This document shows, one piece after another, positions 1 through 11,300 of a stretch of 47,339 bases of DNA. The DNA comes from Pigoraptor chileana (taxonomy: Eukaryota; Opisthokonta; Filasterea): contig CALSCR010003282.1 in the NCBI GenBank assembly GCA_943704495.1, positions 1-47,339 on the forward strand. The letters are read 5' to 3'. The stretch's first letter is position 1. The number at the start of each line of letters is the position of its first letter. Under the pieces are notes generated by a model, which had not been told where the DNA came from, did no database searches, and saw only the letters and a program-made list of their open reading frames with translations. A program made the translations under genes and the position numbers.

Positions 1-72
<72 letters not shown>
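1..72. repeat. (AC)36 dinucleotide microsatellite
   Basis: Uninterrupted AC dinucleotide tract at the left edge, so its true length may be greater. It lies in what appears to be the intron just upstream of the terminal exon at 205-323. Alternating purine-pyrimidine tracts of this kind recur in many introns of the window. Confidence 0.98.
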
Positions 73-74
<2 letters not shown>

Positions 75-204
75 CTGTGCCCCCTCGGTATTCTTGCACT
101 CGTCTTGTTTTGCTGTAGAATGCTTCCTTTTATCCCACTCGATCACACTCGATCTTCCCTCAACTGCACCCATTGACTTGCGTCTGGTCTCTCCCGTTGT
201 GCAG

Positions 205-323
205 TGCGGTCGGTCATTCTCTATTCTGTCGTCTCGGTGGCCTTCTTCCTGCTTCTCGTCATCGGCGGCGCCATTGTCTACAAGTGCTTTTGCCGGTCCC
301 GTGGATATACAGTGATAGCGTAG
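205..323 (+). CDS. Terminal exon of a single-pass membrane protein (5' truncated)
   Basis: A short exon without its own start codon. A pyrimidine-rich stretch ends in a CAG acceptor at 202-204. The frame then reads CGG at 207 through to TAG at 321-323, giving 38 residues plus a split codon. The peptide is one strongly hydrophobic helix (VILYSVVSVAFFLLLVIGG, then AIVY), followed by a short tail with juxtamembrane Lys/Cys/Arg (YKCFCRSRGYTVIA). That is the layout of a type I membrane protein with a tiny cytosolic tail; the two Cys beside the membrane could be palmitoylated (inference). The earlier exons lie off the left edge, so the family is unknown. Chance coding is possible, but acceptor, hydrophobic segment, basic stop-transfer and stop codon coincide. 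Confidence 0.5.
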
Positions 324-727
324 CCTTTGGAGCTCTTGCACAAACACACGCACACACAATTGTAAATAACCACTTGCGTTGCCTTTGCGTCTCTAATTCG
401 TTTTGCGTTACTTTACGTCCTTTGTCACCTCCATCCTTCCACCCTCTTTTCTGCTGTTTGCACCTGCTGCGTCCACCTTTGTGGGCTCTGCCTTAGGAGT
501 GCTGTTCTTGTCGAATGAACCACTACAAGAAATAATCTCATCCTCTTCAACTCGGTACATCTCTCGTTTTGGCGTGTCTCGTCCTTTGTTACTCCGTTTG
601 CTGAGTCTCGTCCGTTGTTACTCTCCTTTACACACATACTTTGGGGGAGGATGCACGGACATCGCGATCGAAACACTGACGCGAATCCTTAACAGTTCGT
701 TCACTGTGCGTGATTGTCCCCTGCGAA

Positions 728-790
728 AATAGAGAAATAGAGATGTAGGATTCAAGTCAGTGTCATAGGCGCTGTGCCCATGGACTCCAC
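728..790 (-). repeat. Dispersed repeat copy (GTGGAGTCCATGGGCACAG family)
   Basis: Read on the minus strand from 790, this carries the core GTGGAGTCCATGGGCACAG, then GCGCCTATGACACTGACTTG and a short AATCCTACATCTCT segment. It is nearly identical to copies 18-32 kb away at 18609 and 32253. It lies in the 3' flank of the RasGAP gene, in the same sense as that gene. Confidence 0.85.
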
Positions 791-896
791 AAAAAACGCA
801 CTGGCCCCCATTTGCGGGAAACCAGCCACCACCCCTGTTGTCGGCTCCTCGTGACCAGTCCGCCTCTACCGGTCCCCGTCTCCTTGCGCTCCATAG

Positions 897-962
897 AGAA
901 ATAGAGAGAGAATTAGGATTCAAGTCAGCATCCGGGGCGCTATGCCCATCGAGGTCACGAAG
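897..962 (-). repeat. Degenerate dispersed repeat copy
   Basis: A diverged copy. On the minus strand it keeps GATGGGCATAGCGCC, the GACTTGAATCCTA segment and the following TC-rich tail, but the GGAGTCCA part has become TGACCTCGA. It is directly repeated relative to the copy at 728-790. Confidence 0.65.
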
Positions 963-984
963 TAGGGAGCGACAGACAAGAGAG

Positions 985-1080
985 ATAAGTGAGAGATGCC
1001 GTGGTCGTAGGCACTGCGCCCTTGGACTTCGCAGAGAGAAGCGAGAGATGTGTCTTAGGCGCTGTGCGCATGGACTCCAC
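985..1080 (-). repeat. Two further adjacent dispersed repeat copies
   Basis: Two partial copies in tandem. The one ending at 1032 reads GAAGTCCAAGGGCGCAGTGC on the minus strand. The one ending at 1080 reads GTGGAGTCCATGCGCACAGC followed by GCCTAAGACAC and a TC-rich tract. Both lack the ACTTGAATCC part. Together with the copies at 728 and 897 they form a loose decayed array. Confidence 0.65.
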
Positions 1081-1594
1081 AAAGAGAAACGAGAGAGAGA
1101 GAGCTCAGCGAAAAAGCAACACCTGTGCATCAACTGTGGCCATTTAATCAAATGTGTGCGTGTGTGTGTAACAGCGACACATTGACTTGTTGCAGAGATT
1201 GCCTCAGTTACAAAAGTGTGTGACAACAAAGCAAATACAGAAGTAAACCGCCGTTCTGAGATGAGGAGACCCGATAAACACACAAAATACACAAGAAACG
1301 CATATGCAAAAAGAAATCAACCCACAAAACAACAAAACAAAGAGAACAAATAGCGCGACATCGCAAGAGCAACAGCAAACAAAAATAAACTCAACGCGCT
1401 ATTCTGCAAACGAGAAGGTCCAACGAGTTGCGACCAAATACACACACGAGCTGAAGGCACAAAGAAACACCGGTTCGTAAGTGTTGCGATAGACAGATGC
1501 CAATCCATCATCGCGCACACAGCATCGAGACAGAATGATCAAGACATAGTCACGTATCAATAAAAAATCAGCTCTGCCGCAGCTCCTCCGATAG

Positions 1595-4489
1595 TCAGCA
1601 CGTCGACGACGACTGTGCCTCGTTCTTGAGCGCGCTTTCCAGCGCGTCCATGACCGCCAACAGCTCCTTTGCTGCCACCCGTCGCAGTCGCTGCAGCTCA
1701 GGGTCCATGGCGGCAACCGAATTGACGCTTATTGCAGACCCGGTGCGCCCCCGTGGATCGCCAAACCCATCCCCGGCGTGGTCGCCCTCCGCAGCGCCGG
1801 TTGTCGCCGCCGAAGGCACGAGAAGATTAAACGACGATCCCGACGACGGCGCCGGAGGGGGTCCCGATCGAGCACCGGCAGCCGAACCATCTCCTCCGTA
1901 GGATTTTGAAAGCTTTTCCCGCCCTTGCAATAGCTGCCGAAAAATATGCTGCAGTTCCTTCTCCACGTGGACGACGTTTGTGTCGACCATAAAGCGCGCA
2001 GATACAGCGTATGGGTGCGCTTTTTCGCATCCAATGGCGCCTTTCTCGATCGATCGACAGCACGTCCATCGTCCCTTGACAAACGCGCCGGCGTGGAAAG
2101 TCCTCCGCATTGTCGGATTGCTGCCGCACAACCACCGAAGCGCCGACGTCCACTCGCGCTGGTCCTTCTCGTCAACCGCGCACACATAGAGCACGTTGTC
2201 TGAGTGAAGACGGTTGCTCGACACGACCTGAATAAAAGTGCGTGCGGGTATGTGCATGAGTGTGTGTGTTTGCGTACTAAGTCTAGGGTCGAAATTGCAA
2301 CAGCATCAAAAGCAGAAACACGCGACTACACACACACACACACACACAGACAAACTACACAGTTAATAAACTAACGCAGGGCACAGAAGATCATTGGGGT
2401 AAACATACACATCACATCACAAAGCAAAACACAAACACGAGACAACCTACCTGCATTGCAAACTTTCTCTTGAATGCAGTCTCGTCCACCTTCTCGACGG
2501 CGACAATATCTTCCCTGCGAATCCGCGCGCGCACCTCTCCCTTATCGAGGCACACGAGGGCCATTGGCGTCATCCTAAACTGCCGCCGCACAAACGTCTT
2601 GCGCCCAAACGACCCCTTGCTTCGCTTGAGCAGCGTTCCCTCCTTGATCGCGCTCGAATCACTTAGCCCACCCGACGGCCCCGGAAGATCCAAATCGGCG
2701 TCCTGCGCCTGCTGCGACACCGCCTTCTTCTCCTCGTCGGCGACCGTCACGACGGCGTCAATAAAGGCCTTTAATCGAGGCATTTTATCCTGCACCATCG
2801 TGTGAAACTGTTTCATGTACTCTTCTTTGCTCTTGCCAACCTCTTTTCCAAAGTTACCGAGCGCCTGGAGCGTCTTTCCGACGAGCGTGAGCGTGCGAAG
2901 GGTCTGGGCGTCGGCGTGCTGGTCTCGCATCCCGTGGTGCTTTGGCGCGAGAATGGCGGGAACGAAAAAGCGCAAAAAGAGAAACCCGCTCACGGCAATG
3001 TACCGTATGTCCTTACTCGCGCTCTCCTGGTTGCCAAACTTTTCCTGCACGCGGTGTTGCAAGATTTTGAATGCCCTCCGCATGACCATAGGGCAGTCGT
3101 TTGCAGAAGTGAAGATCGCATCCATCGCCCGTTCGACATATTCTTTCAAAATGGCAGCATTCGCGTCCACATTGTCCGCCTTGGTTGCTTTGGCGGGATC
3201 GATCTCGCAAGACCGCTTCGACTCGAACACGTCGCTCACAATCGGCTGCAGTGTGCTCTTCAGGTAGTCGCGGCCGTAGATCTTCATCAGCTGATCAAAC
3301 GATTTCGTCGCAAGCGAATTGCCGCGAAAGAGAGTGTTTGGGTCCACTGTGTTGCGGATGTCAAGCGATGTGACAGCGTCCATGTAGTCGGGGAGTCTTC
3401 CTCGCGCATCGAATATCTTGACGAGGCTGCGTGCGACGTCCTCCCTATCGGTCATCACCTCCTCAAGTAGCCCAATCACACCCGACGCAATCGTCTCCAT
3501 TGACGCAATCGACTGCGTAAGCAGCTGCATAAGCGGCTCGTAAAAGGCGGGAGGCAGGATGAGGTCCTGCGTAAACTTGATCTTGAGTCGAATCGAACCC
3601 AGATTTGTGCGCGGATCCGCATCTGTGCTTTTTGGAAAGAGCGCACACCACACATCCGTCGACCGAGTCCCGAGATCAAAGTCGGAGACGGGCATCGTAA
3701 CGGCACCAATGACGTCCCCGCCAACGCCATCATGAATCGTCACCGTCAATTGTGACGAAGACTCTCCACCAGAGGGCGACGTTTCAAAGTCGAATTTCTG
3801 GTCCCACCGAGGAAATACAGACTTCTTTTTCACGTCCGTCTGCTTCTCGACGGTGGAGCCCGTCGCAGCATCCACAAGCGACAGGCAGACCACGGGGTCC
3901 GGAGCCACGCCACCCTCTTTCTTAGGGAGACCCTTTGCCTCTATTACGTGCACACGCAGACGCTCCTTCCCGCTTGAAGTAGTCACGCGTACAACATCGA
4001 GATGCACCTCCCCTCGCACCTTCACTTCCGCCTCCACGGGGCACAGGGGATACCATTGTTCGAGACCCGGAACGCGCTCTAAGGACTCCCGAGAGATGGT
4101 CACCTTTCCGATAAATTCGTCGATCGTGACAAAGTCCTCATCCAGGACATACACGACAATCTCTTCAAAATTGTGCGGAAGATTCATGTGGTAATCTTCA
4201 CCCCATTGCGGCGTCTGTGTCGTCCATTGCGTCGAACTCCGGGCCACCTCTTCTTTGTCGATCTTGATCAGACAATAAGGATTACATGTTCCCGACCTGC
4301 ACACAAATACGCACACAGGGGCACAGGTGTCACCAGATATATCAAGTACAGCAGCATACGCATAGTCCCGGCATTGGATGTTGTAAGATTGGGCTCATGA
4401 ACTCACCCTTCCTTGAGTGGCAGCGACTTTCCCTCTCCTATGCGCAGCTGTAAGCTCGTCTCTCGCCGCGATTTGATGGTTGTCGTCAT
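1595..4489 (-). CDS. GAP1-family Ras GTPase-activating protein (C2-C2-RasGAP-PH-Btk)
   Basis: Three exons, 4489-4407, 4296-2451 and 2227-1595, join in phase to 853 aa, close to the roughly 800-850 aa usual for animal RASA2/3/4 proteins. Domains in order: C2A (about 12-125), C2B (about 125-250), RasGAP (about 255-560), PH (about 578-675, split by intron 2) and a Btk zinc motif with H688, C699, C700 and C710. The RasGAP part has the arginine finger (LFRGNS, R352) and the FLFLRFFVPAI motif, so it should stimulate GTP hydrolysis on Ras at the membrane. C2A loop 1 lacks the usual Asp residues, so calcium binding there is doubtful. The start at 4489 puts the first C2 strand right after the N-terminus, as in the family. 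A low-complexity tail (about 735-830) precedes a short C-terminal helix. Family firm; the exact paralogue cannot be assigned. Confidence 0.95.
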
Positions 4490-5359
4490 TGTCGAGTTGG
4501 CGCACGGCCTTAAAGCAGTGCCGATTTTTAGCCAAAAGCGAGTGTTGCAGCCACTTCAAGCAGCCCTCCAAACACAGATATTCATCGCATCCTTTTGATC
4601 CGGCGTATCACCAATTTGTTGCTTTGACTGACCCCAGCCAGACCTCTGAAGTCTACAAATCTTAGCGTCTACGAGAGACAGATCCGCGCACTGGCAGGCG
4701 ACAACCCAACATGAAACAACTGATGGTTATAAGTTAGGGGGCCCACAAATGTGAACACAAAGTTCTTGATCGTCCGTTGAGCGACAAAGAGACAATGAGC
4801 ATGTGTGAGCGCACTTCAAGTGTGTTCTTCCGTGTTTGATAAGCAGAGCCAGTCTGTTACGGCGCGACTCCAACCGTTTTTTGTGTGTTGATGCCTCAAT
4901 GGACGAAAGAAAGTTTGGCGGGGAATTCACACCGGATTAATTCTCATCACGTGATGTTCGCTTGGGATCCCATGACGTCATACGTTTCAGAATTGGATGC
5001 CTAATGGGAGCATTGCGCAAGAGGGCAGCACAAATATGGTATACGCGACATCGGTTGACCATTTATGGAACTTATGTGCGCGTATCGGGCGAGATCTCGG
5101 TTAAACATGTGCGTGGGGGCACATGGACCCAACATTTCATCGCAATCCGAGGGCCAAACCGAAACAAACTACAAAAAATACCTGCGCGTATTTGTGTCAT
5201 CCACTTCATTCGCATTTGCCGCGACATCCTTGTTGTCGCGTAAACCCCCTCTTCCTCCCCCCCTCAATTATTGCGTTTTGAAGTTCGGTCATTTCTTATT
5301 TCATTGTCTCTTGTATTTCGACACAACGCGCTGTCTGTCCAGAGGCGTGGTCTCATAGA
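4490..5359. promoter_or_regulatory. Divergent promoter region, RasGAP / GCN1
   Basis: Head-to-head spacer of 870 bp between the two start codons. It contains two palindromic transcription-factor-like sites 16 bp apart (see 4946-4981). No convincing coding exon or RNA gene was seen. No clear TATA box at a useful distance from either start. Confidence 0.6.
4946..4981. promoter_or_regulatory. Paired palindromes: E-box ATCACGTGAT and CRE-like ATGACGTCAT
   Basis: A perfect 10-bp palindrome ATCACGTGAT at 4946-4955 contains CACGTG, a bHLH/bZIP target in many eukaryotes. A second perfect 10-bp palindrome, ATGACGTCAT at 4972-4981, matches the CREB/ATF-type site. They sit mid-way in the divergent promoter. 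Function is inferred from motif and position only. Confidence 0.4.
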
Positions 5360-8300
5360 ATGGGCTCCGAGACGCCGCAGGAGGCTGGCTCTGATGTTGG
5401 CTCGACGCCGTCCGCCGAGGCGCCCGATCGTCTTGTTGAAGTTGTCCGTGCTCTCTTCAATGATGTCAGCACATCGTCGCTTGAGCACCGGAGGCATTTG
5501 TTCGCGGGGATGCTGGTCCCCCTCGTGATGGAGCGTGACCGTGAGTTTGCATCCGCGCAGATCTTTGTACTTGGGCGGTTGTTCACCCATTAATCAGATC
5601 GCATCTTCAATGTTTGACGTTTTATTGCTCAAAAGTGGGCCGTTTTTCTTCTCTTGTATTCTGAAACGCTGTTGTTTGTTCGCAGAGCTTCCGGACGGAG
5701 CGGTCAAAACCATTGTCGCGACCCTTTTCCTCACTCTCTACCGTTACACTGATCGCCCATCGCGGAAATACGTCGAGGATGCCCTCTCTGCACTCGCCAA
5801 GAAGCACAGTGCCCAGACGGTCAAGTATTTTGTCCCAGCTCTCGCCAAGGAGTCTGCTAAGTAAGTTGATGCGGGGCATGAATTACACGAGCTGTAGGGT
5901 TATATTGTGGTGGAGACGCATTCCCCATACGCTGCCCGGTGGATCGCGGAAGATAGAAACAGACGGGACACATGGGATCAAATCAAGTTACTGTCGGCTA
6001 TTGTTTTAAAATGAGATGGCAAGTATGCACTGTATACTTATTAGTTTTGCCCCACCTGCAGGGCGACGAGTGTTGCAAGTCTCGTGCTTCTTCGCTGGTC
6101 ATGCGCTGTCGCCGCCAATGCCGAATCCGCAAATACATCGGATCAATGGCAGCTCCTCGTGTCCACGCAGGCGTCTCTCATTGCGGCCGCATCGTCTGCT
6201 GAGCGTCCCAGTGTGGCAAAGAGTGCAATTGACCGCTTTGCGCGGTGCCTCGCCACATCGCCGGCGTCTCTCTTTGACGCTTACGCCGCCGCCGTCGTCG
6301 CTGCAGAGCCCAAGGTGAGCTCGCTTGCGCTTGCAGCTGCGGTGTGCGCCGCCGCTCGCCGCCTGCCCAAGCCCGCAGAGGCACGGCGCAAGGCCTTTGT
6401 CGACTCGCAGCGGAAGTCGGTGGCCGACCTGTACGGAAAGGGCGCTCTCTGCGCCAAACTTGCTATTGCGCCATCTGTGCTGGCTGCAATGGAGCCGCTT
6501 GTCGCTCTTGCCGATCGAGAGACGTTTGTGTCTGTTATTCTCCTGGCGGCGGAAAAGGGAATGCTGCGCAACCCGGAGACGGCGCTGGGTGCGCTGGCCT
6601 CGCTCGTTAACCAGCTGTCGTGCGATGTGAGCCCCGTTGCTTCAAAGACTGTCAAAATGTTCACCCCGCATCTCAAGGCCAATGGCGAGGCTGCGCGTGC
6701 GGACGCCGTGCGCGGCATCGCCGGGATCGCGGCCCACTGCAGCGATGGTTCTGTCACTGAGCAGATTATCCGTGACCTCCTTGCCGTTCTCAACGGATCG
6801 GAGGGGAAGATCGGCACATGGGAGCACCGCGCCGCTGTCGTGTCCGCCATCGGCCTTGTCTCGCGTGCGCAGGTGTCGCCGTCATCCCTCGCCCCCGCTG
6901 CCACTGCAGCAATCGCAGGTCTTGCGCTGTTTGGCCAGAGCGAAGCTCACGAGGGCGTTGGAAAGGCTGTGACAGTTGCGTTGACGTCTTGGAGCACCAA
7001 GCTTGTTTCGTTCCCTGTGTCGCTAGTTGCGCCCCTTAAGGAAGCACTGTCCAAGACGGCAAAACCGCACTTTCGTCGCGGTGTTCTCGATGCCATCGAG
7101 GCACTTGTTCGTTCTGACGACATTGCGCGATCTGTTGGAAGCACGGCGGACCTCGTTGATGCGCTCGTCGGCGTGGTCGACAGGGCGAGAGCCACACAGC
7201 CTGCTCAGGCAATGCATTTTGGCGAGCTTTCAGCGGCAGCATCCATTCTCCTTCGCCTTGCTGCCACGGAGCAGAAGGCAGAGACGACGCTGTCTGCGAA
7301 CAAGGCCTTCTGGGCTGCGGTTGTTGACGCCGATGCCAAGACCCGTGTGCTATTGTCCGCCAAGCTGCAAGCGTCCGCGACAGAGGCGGATCTTGTTGCC
7401 CTTGCAAGCGTTGCGGGAAAACTTCTCGTTAACTTTTCGTCTCGGATAGACGCTGTGCCCTCCGGTGCGTCTGCACGCCCTCTTTGGTTTGGCACTGTCG
7501 TCGCACTTGCATCGCACTCATCGCGGGCCGTTCGGAATGCCGGCCAGGCGGCTGTCACCGCGCTCGTCAAGTCGACTGCGTCGCTCGTGGCGATGTCTGC
7601 CCTGACGAGTGCCCTCCGCACGCACGTTGAGCAGGTGGCCTTGACACAACAGCAGCAACAAGCGCAACGTGCAAAGGAAAAGAAGGATGAGTCGGCAAAG
7701 GAGGCTGACGCCTGCCAGGTGAAGCGGCACATTGCAACGGCGATCGGGGGCTGCGGACTCGCAATTGCGACGCCACCAACAAAAGGTGACTCAAAGTATG
7801 CGACGGAGACTGTCCTTTCGTTGTTTCTCGTGCTGCACCATCCGATTGTGGAGGTGCAATCGCTGTCCTGGTGGACGTCGGCAGTTGCGCAGATGAAAAT
7901 GGATCCCTCGTCGCTGATTGGGGACCGCATTATTGATCTCGCTCTTGGCGCCGATGGCCTCGGTTCTGACGAAGCCGGTCGGCGTCGATCTGCGATTGCG
8001 GCTCTGCGCACACTGCTTCGGATCAACTTGGAGTCCTCGCTGCGTGCACTGTCGCCCCGTATGACAGCTGGGATCGACCCGTCTGCTGTGGCGGGCATCG
8101 GCGAGTACGAGTGCAATGTTGCGCAGACTGCCGAGGGCACGCTCTATGACACTGCCGTGCTCGGGGATGCGCACCGTCTGGATGCGTCAGCGTCGCTTGC
8201 AAACAAGAAGAGGGAAAGCAAGGTGTATTCGTACGAGGACGAGTTGTGGGACGCGCAGATTCGAGCGGAAATGGAGGCAAAGCAGGGAAAGAAGCCCGAG

Positions 8301-11300
8301 CTACAACTCACCAAGAAGCAGAAGGAGACCATGGATGCGCAGCTGGCCAAGGAGTCTGCCATCCGCAAGCGCGTTCACGCTGCGGACCGCACTGTCGGAC
8401 GCGCCATGATGGTTGTCACGGTTGCCGCTGAAGAATGTGCCGCCCACGACGACTTCCACCACGAAGGCCCGATGGACGCACACGCCCCCGCACTTGTCGC
8501 ATTGCTCATTCCCCTCTTGTCGTCGGCACTCGTCGGCGGCCGCGCGGTCGAGACCCTCGCGTCGGTCGGTTCTGCGCTTACCCACCGCCTGCGCCGCCTC
8601 GCACCCAGCGTCGCCCACCTGGCAGCTCGCCTCGTTGGCGCGGCGTCGGCAAAGGATCCCGCGTGGTCTGAAGAGCCCCTGAAGACAATGGCTGCGCGTA
8701 TAGTCGGTCGTCTCCGTGCACTGTTCGCCGAGGAGGGACATTCGCACGCGTTGTCGCCGGGTTCGTTTGCGTTTGTGTTCCCCGTGCTCCGCGCCGTGAT
8801 TGCCGCACCCGAAATGCAGCCGGTCCATGAGGCGGCGTTTGCGACCGTCGCTGCCCACTGCCACCTTGGTTCCTCTCCGTTTGTCCCCCGCGCCGGCGTC
8901 ATTGCGTCGCTCATTGGCCTTATTGCAGCCAACGCTCGCCTGCAGAAGCCCGCGCATGCTGCGCTCGTTGGACTCTGCCAGAGCGGCAGTGAATCACTGG
9001 GACCCGTCGAAGGTACCGCCCTCATCGCAGGCATATCGCACGCCGACGTTGCCGTGCGTTCTGCGTGCGTTGACGCCCTCCACTTTGTGCCTCTCGACGA
9101 TTCGTCGGACGTCATTGTCGTTGGTGTGTGGCTGGCGTGCCACGACGGCGATGCCCCTACTGCCGAGCGCGCAAAGGCTGTGTGGGCAAAGCACGGGCTC
9201 AAACTCGCCGCCCGCCACACCGAGCTTCTCGTCGATAAGACGCTGTCGCCGGACGAGACGGTGCGCATCGCCGCGGGACTCGCACTCGCCGGCGCCCTCA
9301 AGACGCACCCGGATGCACTCGGCGCTGCCGTTGCCCGCCTGGTGCAGCGCTACGATGACAAGCTTCGCGTGCCGCCTCCGGAGCGCGACTCTGTCGGAAA
9401 CATCATCCACAAGCCATTTGTGGATCCTTGGCAGGCGCGCACCGGTGTCGCACACGCCCTCGGTGCGATGGCCCCGCTCATGAAATCGACCGAGCTCTCC
9501 CAACTGTTCCAGTTTCTCATTGGAGGCGCACTCGGCGACGCCAACGAGGACGTCCGCGTGAAAATGCTTGCAGCAGGAACAGCCGCCATTGACGCGCACG
9601 GCGCTGCGGGCGTGCAAACCGTGCTCCCCGTGCTCGAAAGGTACATCGATTCGCCCGCGCCGCCCACGCAGACGCACGACCGCATTCGCGAGAGCGTCGT
9701 GATTCTTCTTGGCTCGGTTGCGCGACACTTGCAGGCGACGGATCCAAAGGTCCCTCCGATCTTCAAGAGGTTGCTGCAGGCGCTTGGCACGCCCTCGCAG
9801 CCCGTGCAGGAGGCAGTGGCCCGTTGCCTTCCCCCTCTTATTCCCGCCGTCAAAGAGTCGGCCGCCGAAACTGTGCGCTCTCTCATGCTCAAGCTTCTCG
9901 ATGGCGATTCGTACGGAGTGCGCCGCGGTGCAGCGTATGGTTTGGCGGGCGTTGTTAAGGGCCTTGGTATTCTCGCGCTGAAGCAGTTTGAGATCATGGC
10001 CAAACTGCAGGAAGCCATCGAGGACAAGAAGGTGGCGCAGCACCGCGAGGGAGCGCTCATGGCTTTTGAGACGCTGTGCACGACGCTCGGACGCCTGTTT
10101 GAGCCGTATATTATCCACGTTCTTCCTCATCTTCTCGTGTGCTTTGGCGACGGCAACAAGGACGTTCGCGGTGCAACGGAGGAGACGTCCAAGGCGATCA
10201 TGAGCCAACTCAGTGGACACGGAGTCAAGCTTGTGTTGCCGTCGCTGCTTAACGCCCTCGAGGACAAGGCGTGGCGCACGAAGCAAGGAAGCGCAGAGCT
10301 TCTCGGTGCGATGGCATACTGCGCACCCAAGCAGCTGTCTTCGTGCCTGCCGATGATTGTGCCCCGCCTCATCGAAGTGTTGTCTGACTCGCACGCAAAG
10401 GTGAGCTTCTTGTTTGTCATGTGGATTGGATTTGTGGTGGCCCATATACGGTTGGCCCAACACGATAATTGTATGAGGAATAATTGATCTTATGCGCCCT
10501 AACCCAATACCACTATTCAACGCCCCGCCCCCGTTCATCAGGTGCAAGATGCAGGCAACCAGGCACTCAAGCAAATTGGAGCTGTCATTCGCAACCCCGA
10601 AATTCAGGCGCTCGTTACACTACTTCTCGACGCCCTCCGCGATCCCAACAACCGGACGCAGAAGGCCCTTGTTGCGCTGATAGAGACTGCGTTTATCCAC
10701 TTCATCGACGTTCCCTCTCTCGCCCTCATCATGCCCATTCTCCAGCGCGCGTTGAAAGAGCGCTCGACCGACACTAAGAAGATGGCTGCGCAGATTATTG
10801 GCAACATGAGCTCGCTCACCGACCAGAAGGATCTCGCTCCCTACCTGCCGTTTTTGCTGCCTGGACTGAAGGAGGTGCTCCTGGATCCGATTCCCGAGGT
10901 TCGCGGTGTGGCTGCAAAGGCGCTTGGCACAATGATTCGCGGCATTGGCGAGGATGCGATGGGCGACCTTGTCCCTTGGCTGCTCGAGACGCTCCGGTCG
11001 GAGAACAGCGGCGTCGACCGCGCGGGTGCGGCGCAGGGCCTCAGCGAGGTTCTGTCTGCACTCGGATCGGGGAAGCTGGAGAGCATGATGCCGGACTTTG
11101 TTGCGAACACGAGGACGGGGCGGCCCCACGTGCGCGAGGGCTACCTCATGCTCTTTGTGTACATGCCCGGCGTGTTTGGCGATGCATTCCTGGCGTACAT
11201 TCCTCCTATTATTCCGTCGATTCTCAAGGGTCTCGCGGACGAAGCGGAGTATGTGCGCGACGCCGCGCTCAAGGCGGGACAGATGATCATCAGCCACTAT

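Larger units (their letters stand above)
324..1594. other. Convergent intergenic region with dispersed-repeat copies
   Basis: Spacer between the membrane-protein exon (+) and the RasGAP gene (-). Four degraded copies of the dispersed repeat lie between about 728 and 1080 in minus orientation. The remainder is AT-rich with A-rich runs near 1310-1400. The open frames here are compositionally simple and show no recognisable domain. Confidence 0.7.
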
